Positions 56,590-64,000 of a stretch of 64,000 nucleotides of DNA are shown here, in pieces. The stretch covers positions 81,028 through 145,027 of the forward strand of contig JARLJI010000080.1 in the NCBI GenBank assembly GCA_031291295.1. The letters are read 5' to 3'. The stretch is from Rhodoferax sp. GTDB taxonomy: Bacteria; Pseudomonadota; Gammaproteobacteria; Burkholderiales; Burkholderiaceae_C. Each line of letters starts with the position of its first letter. The stretch's first letter is position 1. Below the pieces are notes generated by a model, which saw only the letters and a program-made list of their open reading frames with translations, was not told the DNA's origin and did not search any database. Made by a program: the position numbers and the translations under genes.

Positions 56590-56613
56590 TCGACCTGAAG
56601 AGAATCACGCTCC

Positions 56614-56659
56614 AGCCCCTATGGGTCAATCGCCGGCAGCTATGAATAGAATAGCAATC
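56614..56659 (-). repeat. Dispersed ATAGCTG repeat, copy 5
   Basis: The minus strand reads GATTGCTATTCTATTCATAG-CTG-CCGGCGATTGACC. Positions 56637-56659 match the copy in dat, and 56614-56646 match the copy at 34269-34301. It lies between the convergent acetyltransferase and peroxiredoxin genes. Confidence 0.6.
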
Positions 56660-56661
56660 GA

Positions 56662-57168
56662 TCAGGACTTGGCCTGTGCCAGCAGCGTCGCCGCGTCGCT
56701 CACTTCGAACTTGCCGGGGCCTTCGATGTTCAGCGTAGCCACCTTGCCGTCCTTCACCAGCATCGAGTAGCGGTTGCTGCGCAGACCCAGGCCCTTGCCC
56801 GTCAGGTCCAGCGTCAGCCCGGTGGCCTTGGCGAAGGCGGCATCGCCATCGGCCAGCATGCGCACCTTGGTTCCGGTCTTCTGGTCGCGCGCCCAGGCGC
56901 CCATCACGAACGCATCGTTCACGCTGAGACACCAGATTTCGTCGACCCCGGCGGCCTTGAGTTGATCGGCCTTCTCGACATAGCCCGGCACATGCTTGGC
57001 CGAGCAGGTCGGCGTGAAAGCGCCCGGCAACGCAAACAGGGCAATGGTTTTGCCGGCAGCGGCTTTGCTCACCTCGACCGGATTGGGGCCGATGCTGCAG
57101 CCTTCGCCTTCGACTTCAGAGAATTCCATCAGGGTGACTGCGGGAAGAGTATCGCCAACTTTGATCAT
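56662..57168 (-). CDS. Peroxiredoxin, Prx5-like
   Basis: The 168-residue protein has the catalytic Cys55 in PGAFTPTCSAKHVPGY and ends with the family NIEGPGKFEVSDAATLLAQ. It reduces hydrogen peroxide and organic peroxides with thiols. ATG 57168 begins MIKVGDTLPAVTL. It is transcribed as a single gene after the ribosomal terminator. Confidence 0.95.
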   Translation of the reverse strand: MIKVGDTLPAVTLMEFSEVEGEGCSIGPNPVEVSKAAAGKTIALFALPGAFTPTCSAKHVPGYVEKADQLKAAGVDEIWCLSVNDAFVMGAWARDQKTGTKVRMLADGDAAFAKATGLTLDLTGKGLGLRSNRYSMLVKDGKVATLNIEGPGKFEVSDAATLLAQAKS

Positions 57169-57230
57169 GCTGTGCTCCAGGTTGAGTGTGAAAATCAGGC
57201 CGGCGCCCTGACAAGAAGGCTCCGGAAACG

Positions 57231-57257
57231 AAAACGACCCACATTGTGGGCCGTTTT
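57231..57257 (-). terminator. Terminator of the S10-type ribosomal operon
   Basis: On the minus strand CGGCCCAC-aat-GTGGGTCG forms a stem followed by TTTTCGTTT. It lies 33 bases past the rpsQ stop. It ends the operon before the spc genes that follow in many bacteria. Confidence 0.85.
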
Positions 57258-57289
57258 GTTGTGACGTGCAGTCGGAGCCGGTGGAAGGC

Positions 57290-57559
57290 TTAAACCGCAA
57301 CAGCCTTTTGCACCAGCCGGGTCGCCACCCAGTTCTTGGTCTTCGAGATGGGCCGGCTCTCCGTGATTTCGACCATGTCGCCGAGTTTGTACTCGCCCTT
57401 TTCATCGTGGGCGTGGTACTTGCTCGACTTGCCGACAATCTTGCCGTAGAGCTCGTGCTTGACACGACGCTCGATCAGCACGGTGACGGTCTTTGCACGT
57501 TTGTCGCTAACGACCTTGCCGACCAAGGTGCGTTTGAGGGATTTTTTAGGTTCCGTCAT
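57290..57559 (-). CDS. rpsQ: 30S ribosomal protein S17
   Basis: The 89-residue protein has [20 protein letters not shown] and [15 protein letters not shown], the S17 signature. Last gene of this operon. Confidence 0.97.
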   Translation of the reverse strand: MTEPKKSLKRTLVGKVVSDKRAKTVTVLIERRVKHELYGKIVGKSSKYHAHDEKGEYKLGDMVEITESRPISKTKNWVATRLVQKAVAV

Positions 57560-57570
57560 GATGTCGCTCC

Positions 57571-57765
57571 TTATTTAACCGTTTGCTTCTCGACAAGAAT
57601 CGTCTTGGCGCGAGCAATATCGCGGCGCGTCGAGCGCAGCGTGGCAGTGTTGTTGAGTTGTTGCGTGGCTTTTTGCATGCGCAGGCCAAAGTGGGCTTTT
57701 TGCAGCGCTTTGACTTCGGCTTGCACGCCGGCAACGTCTTTTTGGCGCAGTTCAGCAGCTTTCAT
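57571..57765 (-). CDS. rpmC: 50S ribosomal protein L29
   Basis: The 64-residue protein has [26 protein letters not shown] and the final [13 protein letters not shown], as in L29. It lies 11 bases before rpsQ. Confidence 0.96.
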   Translation of the reverse strand: MKAAELRQKDVAGVQAEVKALQKAHFGLRMQKATQQLNNTATLRSTRRDIARAKTILVEKQTVK

Positions 57766-57783
57766 TTCTTCATTCTCCTGAAA

Positions 57784-58200
57784 TTACGCGCCGATCATTC
57801 GGCTGACAAACGTGGTGCGCAGCGGCAGCTTGGCAGCGGCCAGACGAAACGCCTCACGTGCGAGTTCTTCGGGCACGCCGACGATCTCGAACACCACTTT
57901 ACCGGGCTGGATTTCAGCCACGTAGTATTCAGGATTGCCCTTGCCGTTACCCATCCGCACTTCAGCGGGCTTTTGGGAGATTGGCTTGTCGGGAAACACG
58001 CGGATCCAGATGCGGCCGCCACGTTTGACGTGACGGGAAATCGCACGGCGTGCGGCTTCGATCTGGCGCGCGGTCAGGCGGCCGCGGTCGGTGCATTTCA
58101 GGCCGAAGTCACCGAACGCCACCGAGTTGCCTCGGGTGGCGATGCCGGTGTTGCGGCCTTTTTGTTCCTTGCGGTACTTTCTGCGAGCGGGTTGCAGCAT
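57784..58200 (-). CDS. rplP: 50S ribosomal protein L16
   Basis: The 138-residue protein begins [17 protein letters not shown] and has [23 protein letters not shown]. It is part of the tRNA-binding region of the large subunit. Confidence 0.98.
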   Translation of the reverse strand: MLQPARRKYRKEQKGRNTGIATRGNSVAFGDFGLKCTDRGRLTARQIEAARRAISRHVKRGGRIWIRVFPDKPISQKPAEVRMGNGKGNPEYYVAEIQPGKVVFEIVGVPEELAREAFRLAAAKLPLRTTFVSRMIGA

Positions 58201-58214
58201 GGTTATTCTCCGTA

Positions 58215-59105
58215 TTAGTCGGTTTTCGCTCCGCCGTCAGCTGCTGCAGCTGGCGCGGCTACCTTGCGGACGCGCTTAACGGCGGGTTTGGTTGCATCGG
58301 CACCGGCGGTGGCCTCTGCGGGTTTGTCGCTGCCATCGGCGGGCGCCACATTGGCGCCAACAGGACGGCGCGGGGCACGGGCGGGCGGACGGTCACCGGG
58401 GCGGGCATCGCGGCGCGGACCGCGCGGACGGCGCTCGTCATCGGCGCGCGGCTCCAGGGCTGCGGGCGCATCGTTGCGGCCCAGCGTGTCGCCCTTGTAG
58501 ACCCAGACCTTGACGCCGATCACACCATAGGTGGTCTTGGCCTCCGAGGTGCCGTAGTCGATGTCGGCACGCAGGGTGTGAAGCGGCACGCGACCTTCGC
58601 GGTACCACTCGCAACGTGCGATCTCGATCCCGTTCAGGCGGCCCGACGACATGATCTTGATGCCCAGCGCGCCCAGACGCATGGCGTTCTGCATGGCGCG
58701 TTTCATCGCACGGCGGAACATGATGCGCTTTTCCAACTGCTGGGTGATCGAGTCGGCGATCAGCTTGGCATCGATTTCGGGCTTGCGCACTTCTTCGATG
58801 TTGACGGCCACCGGCACGCCCAGCTGACGACTGAGTTCGCGCTTGAGGTTTTCGATGTCCTCGCCTTTTTTGCCGATCACCACGCCCGGACGCGCCGAGA
58901 AAATGGTGATGCGGGCGTTCTTGGCGGGGCGCTCGATCAACACGCGCGAAACAGCGGCGTTTTTGAGCTTGGCCTTGAGGTACTCGCGCACCTTGATGTC
59001 TTCGGCCAGCATGCCGGCGAAGTCACGGTTGTTGGCGTACCAGCGTGAGGCCCAGTTGCGGCTGACCGAAAGACGGAAGCCGGTGGGGTGGATTTTTTGT
59101 CCCAT
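58215..59105 (-). CDS. rpsC: 30S ribosomal protein S3 with a long C-terminal tail
   Basis: The 296-residue protein begins [18 protein letters not shown] and has the KH domain [19 protein letters not shown]. The core ends near residue 205. The remaining 91 residues are rich in Arg, Pro and Ala and end in [14 protein letters not shown]. The tail is not in E. coli S3. Confidence 0.96.
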   Translation of the reverse strand: MGQKIHPTGFRLSVSRNWASRWYANNRDFAGMLAEDIKVREYLKAKLKNAAVSRVLIERPAKNARITIFSARPGVVIGKKGEDIENLKRELSRQLGVPVAVNIEEVRKPEIDAKLIADSITQQLEKRIMFRRAMKRAMQNAMRLGALGIKIMSSGRLNGIEIARCEWYREGRVPLHTLRADIDYGTSEAKTTYGVIGVKVWVYKGDTLGRNDAPAALEPRADDERRPRGPRRDARPGDRPPARAPRRPVGANVAPADGSDKPAEATAGADATKPAVKRVRKVAAPAAAADGGAKTD

Positions 59106-59121
59106 AGTTCTTTCCGGCCTT

Positions 59122-59451
59122 TCAGTTGCCAACCGTCACGTACACATGGCACGTGGGTTTTCTGATCTGGTTGCCACGACCTTTGGCGCGGGCGGTAAAG
59201 CGCTTGAGCGAGGCACCCTGCTCGACGAAGATGGTCTTGACCTTCAACTCGTCGATGTCGGCACCGTCGTTGTGTTCGGCGTTGGCGATAGCGGATTCAA
59301 GAACCTTCTTGATGATCACTGCCGCTTTTTTCTGGGTGAATTCCAGGACGTTGAGCGCCTGGTCCACTTTCTTGCCGCGAATCAAATCAGCGACCAGACG
59401 GCCTTTGTCGACCGACAGACGAACGCCCCGAAGGACTGCACGTGTTTCCAT
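59122..59451 (-). CDS. rplV: 50S ribosomal protein L22
   Basis: The 109-residue protein has [20 protein letters not shown] and the exit-tunnel loop region [23 protein letters not shown] sequence. Confidence 0.97.
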   Translation of the reverse strand: METRAVLRGVRLSVDKGRLVADLIRGKKVDQALNVLEFTQKKAAVIIKKVLESAIANAEHNDGADIDELKVKTIFVEQGASLKRFTARAKGRGNQIRKPTCHVYVTVGN

Positions 59452-59460
59452 GGTCTTTCC

Positions 59461-59739
59461 TTATTTCTTCTGGACTTTTTTGTCCGCGGGGTGACCCTTG
59501 AAGGTGCGCGTCAGGGCGAATTCGCCCAGCTTGTGGCCCACCATCTGGTCGGTGATGTAAACCGGCACGTGCTGCTTGCCGTTGTGCACGGCAATGGTCA
59601 GTCCGATGAACTCGGGCAGAACCATGGAGCGGCGCGACCAGGTCTTGATCGGTTTTTTGTCTTTGGTCATCACGGCCTTGTCGGCCTTGATCACCAAATG
59701 TTGGTCAACAAACGGACCCTTTTTAAGAGAGCGAGTCAT
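59461..59739 (-). CDS. rpsS: 30S ribosomal protein S19
   Basis: The 92-residue protein begins [15 protein letters not shown] and has [20 protein letters not shown] and [15 protein letters not shown]. Confidence 0.98.
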   Translation of the reverse strand: MTRSLKKGPFVDQHLVIKADKAVMTKDKKPIKTWSRRSMVLPEFIGLTIAVHNGKQHVPVYITDQMVGHKLGEFALTRTFKGHPADKKVQKK

Positions 59740-59749
59740 TTGTTATCCC

Positions 59750-60574
59750 TTATTTCTTGCGACGCGACACGATCATGACCTGTGTGCGCTTGTTGTTACG
59801 GGTGCGATAGCCCTTGGTCAGATTGCCCCAAGGATCGACGGGGTGCCGGCCTTCGCCGGTTTTGCCTTCACCACCGCCATGAGGGTGGTCCACCGGGTTC
59901 ATGACCACACCGCGAACGGTCGGGCGAATCCCCATCCAGCGCTTCACACCGGCCTTGCCCAGACGGCGCAGGCTGTGCTCTTCGTTGGCGACTTCGCCAA
60001 TGGTGGCGCGGCATTCGATGTGAATCTTGCGCACTTCGCCCGAGCGCATGCGCACTTGGGCGTAGCTGCCCTCGCGCGCCAGCAGGGTTGCCGAGGTACC
60101 GGCCGAGCGGGCGATTTGCGCGCCCTTGCCTGGCTGCAATTCGATGCAGTGAATGGTCGAGCCCACCGGGATGTTGCGAATCGGCAGGGTATTCCCGGCG
60201 CGGATCGGCGCCTCGGCACCACTCATCAGCGACGCGCCCACCTCCAGGCCGCGCGGCGCAATGATGTAGCGACGCTCGCCATCAGCATAGCACACCAAAG
60301 CGATATGGGCCGTGCGGTTCGGGTCGTACTCGACACGCTCCACTTTCGCCGGAATGCCGTCTTTGGTGCGGCAGAAATCGACGACGCGGTAGTGGTGCTT
60401 GTGGCCACCGCCGCGGTGACGCGTCGTGATGTGGCCATTGTTGTTGCGACCTGCATGCTGGAACTGGGGTTCGAGCAGCGGTGCATACGGATCACCCTTG
60501 TACAGGTGATCGCGGGTCACCTTCACAACGCCACGCTGGCCCGGTGAAGTCGGTTTGAGTTTAATGACAGCCAT
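59750..60574 (-). CDS. rplB: 50S ribosomal protein L2
   Basis: The 274-residue protein has [20 protein letters not shown] and the conserved [19 protein letters not shown] around the peptidyl-transferase histidine. The length is normal. Confidence 0.98.
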   Translation of the reverse strand: MAVIKLKPTSPGQRGVVKVTRDHLYKGDPYAPLLEPQFQHAGRNNNGHITTRHRGGGHKHHYRVVDFCRTKDGIPAKVERVEYDPNRTAHIALVCYADGERRYIIAPRGLEVGASLMSGAEAPIRAGNTLPIRNIPVGSTIHCIELQPGKGAQIARSAGTSATLLAREGSYAQVRMRSGEVRKIHIECRATIGEVANEEHSLRRLGKAGVKRWMGIRPTVRGVVMNPVDHPHGGGEGKTGEGRHPVDPWGNLTKGYRTRNNKRTQVMIVSRRKK

Positions 60575-60576
60575 GA

Positions 60577-60897
60577 TTACGCGGCCTCCCCAGACAGGTT
60601 CAGCTCTTGACCGGGCTTGAGCGTCACATAGGCCTTGCGCACGTTGTCGCGGCGGCCGACGGATTTGCCAAAACGCTTGGTCTTGCCTTTGGTGTTCACC
60701 ACAGAGACGCCCTTGACCTCCACCTTGAACATCAATTCCACAGCGGCCTTGATTTCGGGCTTGGAGGCATCCTGCAGCACCTTGAAGGTCACGGCATTGC
60801 TCTTGTCGGCCACCATGGTTGCCTTTTCAGACACGATGGGGGCGACCAGCACCTGCATCAAACGACCTTCGTCAAACTTTGTAGCGGCGGTGCTCAT
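60577..60897 (-). CDS. rplW: 50S ribosomal protein L23
   Basis: The 106-residue protein starts [20 protein letters not shown] and has [20 protein letters not shown]. The start overlaps rplD by four bases; a longer frame upstream is rejected. Confidence 0.96.
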   Translation of the reverse strand: MSTAATKFDEGRLMQVLVAPIVSEKATMVADKSNAVTFKVLQDASKPEIKAAVELMFKVEVKGVSVVNTKGKTKRFGKSVGRRDNVRKAYVTLKPGQELNLSGEAA

Positions 60898-61514
60898 GCG
60901 AACATCTCCTTGAGTTTGTCCATTGCGCCCTTGGTCACGAGGACTTTCTTGTAGTGCACCAGTGACACCGGGTCGGCGTAGCGCGGCTCGACGACGAGCA
61001 CGTTCACCAGGTTGCGGGAGGCCAGGTACAGGTTTTCGTCCACTTCGTCGGAAATCACCATCACCGACTGCAGGTTCATCGCCTTGAAGCGGGCCGCCAG
61101 CGGCTTGGTCTTGGGAGATTCCACTTTCAGGGAATCCACCACGGCCAGGCGGCCTTCGCGCGCCAGTTGCGAGAAGATGGCGGCCATGCCGGCGCGGTAC
61201 ATCTTCTTGTTGATTTTCTGCGTGAAGTTTTCGTCCGGGCTGTTCGGGAAAATCCGGCCACCGCCACGCCACAACGGCGAAGACGTCATACCAGCACGGG
61301 CGCGGCCCGTTCCCTTTTGCTTGAAAGGCTTCTTGGTCGAGTGGTGGACCTGTTCGCGGTCTTTCTGGGCGCGGGTGCCTTGGCGGGCATTGGCCTGGAA
61401 AGCGACCACGACCTGGTGCACCAGGTCTTCGTTGTATTCGCGGCCAAACACGGTCTCGGGCGCTTCAAACTTGGAAGCAGCCTGGCCTTGGTCGTTCAGG
61501 AGTTCGAGCTGCAT
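60894..61514 (-). CDS. rplD: 50S ribosomal protein L4
   Basis: The 206-residue protein has [24 protein letters not shown] sequence and [20 protein letters not shown]. In E. coli L4 also represses the S10 operon; a leader target here is not proven. The ATG shares one base with the rplC stop. Confidence 0.97.
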   Translation of the reverse strand: MQLELLNDQGQAASKFEAPETVFGREYNEDLVHQVVVAFQANARQGTRAQKDREQVHHSTKKPFKQKGTGRARAGMTSSPLWRGGGRIFPNSPDENFTQKINKKMYRAGMAAIFSQLAREGRLAVVDSLKVESPKTKPLAARFKAMNLQSVMVISDEVDENLYLASRNLVNVLVVEPRYADPVSLVHYKKVLVTKGAMDKLKEMFA

Positions 61515-62200
61515 CAGTTCGCTCCCTTCGCGTTGGCGGCAGATTCTTTGGCCTTGATGGCGTGGCGGACGGTCACAAAACCGCCCTTGGAGCCAGGGAT
61601 CGCACCCCGGATCAAAAGCAGTTGACGCGCTTCGTCAATCCGAAACACATCCAGATTTTGCGTGGTCACGGTGACATCGCCCAAATGGCCCGTCATGCGC
61701 TTGCCCGGGAAAACGCGACCCGGATCCTGCGCCATGCCGATGGAGCCCGGCACGTTGTGCGAACGGCTGTTGCCGTGCGACGCACGCTGCGAACTCATGT
61801 GGTGGCGCTTGATGGTGCCGGCAAAACCCTTGCCAATGGATGTGCCTTGCACATCCACCTTCTGGCCCACCGTAAACACGGCAGTCACTGGTACCGCGGC
61901 ACCCGCCTGGTACTGCGCCGCTGCATCGGCGGTCACGCGAAATTCCTGAATGATTTCACCGGCCTCAACGCCTGCTTTCGCAAGATGGCCAGCGGCCGGC
62001 TTGGTGACGCGCGACGCCTTGCGCGAACCAAACGTGACCTGCAGGGCCACGTAGCCGTCGTTCTCTTGGGTTTTGATCTGGGTCACGCGGTTGTTGGACA
62101 CATCCACCACCGTGACAGGCACTGCGTCCCCGTCGTCGGTGAATAGGCGCATCATGCCCACCTTGCGGCCCAGCAACCCCAGGGAGTTGCTAAGACTCAT
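61514..62200 (-). CDS. rplC: 50S ribosomal protein L3
   Basis: The 228-residue protein starts [20 protein letters not shown] with GGAG six bases upstream, and has [26 protein letters not shown] sequence in the middle. A 214-base leader separates it from rpsJ. Confidence 0.97.
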   Translation of the reverse strand: MSLSNSLGLLGRKVGMMRLFTDDGDAVPVTVVDVSNNRVTQIKTQENDGYVALQVTFGSRKASRVTKPAAGHLAKAGVEAGEIIQEFRVTADAAAQYQAGAAVPVTAVFTVGQKVDVQGTSIGKGFAGTIKRHHMSSQRASHGNSRSHNVPGSIGMAQDPGRVFPGKRMTGHLGDVTVTTQNLDVFRIDEARQLLLIRGAIPGSKGGFVTVRHAIKAKESAANAKGAN

Positions 62201-62278
62201 TGTTTTCTCCAAAACTTCCACCGCTGCCACTTCAATTGGCGACAGCGTTTTAGCGTGAAAGAAGGTTAATAAAACTCC

Positions 62279-62302
62279 GCCGAGTTGCAACGCAAATTCG
62301 GC
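62279..62302 (-). terminator. Hairpin with U-run in the rplC leader
   Basis: On the minus strand GCCGAATTTGC-gtt-GCAACTCGGC forms an imperfect stem followed by GGAGTTTTATTAA. It may be an attenuator for rplC or the end of the tuf-rpsJ transcript. Confidence 0.5.
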
Positions 62303-62312
62303 AGAGCCCTAA

Positions 62313-62341
62313 AGTATAACCCGAATGGCCATTTCAGGCAA
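62313..62341 (-). promoter_or_regulatory. Predicted promoter upstream of rplC
   Basis: On the minus strand TTGCCT at 62341-62336 and TATACT at 62318-62313 are 17 bases apart. It suggests that rplC-rpsQ can be transcribed independently of tuf-rpsJ. Confidence 0.5.
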
Positions 62342-62377
62342 CTCCGCGTTGTACTCAAAGGCTTTAAAAGGACTCTG

Positions 62378-62395
62378 CTCAGGCGAGACCCTGAG
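62378..62395 (-). terminator. Weak hairpin after rpsJ
   Basis: CTCAGG-gtctcg-CCTGAG on the minus strand, followed after some bases by TTTT. The 6-base stem 20 bases past the rpsJ stop may slow or partly terminate transcription. Confidence 0.35.
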
Positions 62396-62414
62396 GGGTT
62401 CGCCCGCTTTGAAC

Positions 62415-62729
62415 TTATTGCAGCTTGATTTCCACATCGACGCCGGCGGGCAGATCGAGCTTCATCAGGGCATCAACGGTCTTGTCCGTCGGGTCAACGA
62501 TGTCCATCAGGCGCTGGTGCGTGCGGATTTCAAACTGGTCGCGACTGGTCTTGTTGACGTGCGGCGAACGCAGAATGTCGAAACGCTTCATGCGCGTCGG
62601 CAGAGGCACGGGGCCCTTGACGATGGCGCCGGTGCGCTTGGCGGTATCCACGATCTCGGCGGCCGATTGGTCGATGAGTTTGTAATCAAACGCCTTCAGG
62701 CGGATACGGATTTTTTGCTTGGTTGACAT
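62415..62729 (-). CDS. rpsJ: 30S ribosomal protein S10
   Basis: The 104-residue protein has [20 protein letters not shown] and [19 protein letters not shown]. It also serves as NusE in antitermination. It follows tuf by 80 bases. Confidence 0.98.
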   Translation of the reverse strand: MSTKQKIRIRLKAFDYKLIDQSAAEIVDTAKRTGAIVKGPVPLPTRMKRFDILRSPHVNKTSRDQFEIRTHQRLMDIVDPTDKTVDALMKLDLPAGVDVEIKLQ

Positions 62730-62759
62730 GCTAATTCCTTTGTTTGTTCAATCAGTTGA

Positions 62760-62795
62760 GGACAGGGCAAAACGCTGCGTTTTCCGGCTCTGTCC
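62760..62795 (-). other. Imperfect hairpin between tuf and rpsJ
   Basis: GGACAG/CTGTCC encloses an inner stem AAAACG-cag-CGTTTT. It fills most of the tuf-rpsJ gap, and might be an RNA processing site or an attenuator. Confidence 0.4.
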
Positions 62796-62809
62796 CACAA
62801 ACAAATCGA

Positions 62810-64000
<1,191 letters not shown>

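Overview
The window looks like a chromosomal segment of a betaproteobacterium of the order Burkholderiales, most likely family Comamonadaceae (Polaromonas/Rhodoferax/Variovorax-like). Reasons: high-GC coding style, the complete F1Fo ATP synthase operon in the order I-B-E-F-H-A-G-D-C, an S10-type ribosomal operon next to tuf with long acidic/alanine-rich tails, an incomplete regulatory PTS (EIIA-Man, HPr, EI), and a scattered short repeat built around ATAGCTG. The genus is an inference. I saw no rRNA, tRNA, CRISPR array, insertion sequence or phage gene.

Region 1 (about 1-24650) is an accessory catabolic island for organosulfonates. On the minus strand, starting at 15353, lie xsc (sulfoacetaldehyde acetyltransferase), an APC-family permease, pta, and a three-subunit molybdenum/iron-sulfur/membrane enzyme best read as the cytoplasmic sulfite dehydrogenase SoeABC. 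On the plus strand, diverging from xsc, lie an IclR regulator and a CobS-like/CobT-like pair. These are followed by a second IclR regulator, an MFS importer, an acylating aldehyde dehydrogenase and an AMP-forming CoA ligase, matching the published sulfoacetate set SauU-SauS-SauT. Read together: sulfoacetate enters (SauU), becomes sulfoacetyl-CoA (SauT) and sulfoacetaldehyde (SauS), Xsc gives acetyl phosphate plus sulfite, Pta gives acetyl-CoA, and SoeABC oxidises sulfite to sulfate.

Downstream of soeC on the same strand is a more A/T-rich six-gene block: LuxE-like acyl-protein synthetase, LuxC-like acyl reductase, a NitT/TauT-type ABC importer (ATPase, permease, binding protein) and an SDR dehydrogenase. 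There is no luciferase. This looks like a dedicated uptake and carboxylate-to-aldehyde reduction module of unknown substrate. It is the best candidate here for an undescribed system, together with the CobS/CobT-like pair that has no CobN partner.

Region 2 (24680-33280) carries fabB-fabA, then a TetR-type repressor divergent from a complete RND efflux pump (membrane fusion protein, RND transporter, outer-membrane factor) with a clear AcrR-like operator between them.

Region 3 (33300-39240) carries a di-haem cytochrome c, a gene of unknown function with a YheT-type hydrolase, a SnoaL-like protein, a LemA/TPM/TPM cluster and a cyclic-nucleotide-binding protein. Region 4 (39278-46440) is the atp operon. 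Region 5 (46626-57170) carries a CopD-like membrane protein, a D-amino-acid aminotransferase, a DUF493 protein, lipB, lipA, a DMT exporter, ptsI-ptsH-EIIA, a lipoprotein, a CaiB/BaiF CoA-transferase, a TlpA-like thioredoxin, a GNAT acetyltransferase and a peroxiredoxin. Region 6 (57231-64000) is the translation block tuf-rpsJ-rplC-D-W-B-rpsS-rplV-rpsC-rplP-rpmC-rpsQ on the minus strand, closed by a terminator after rpsQ.
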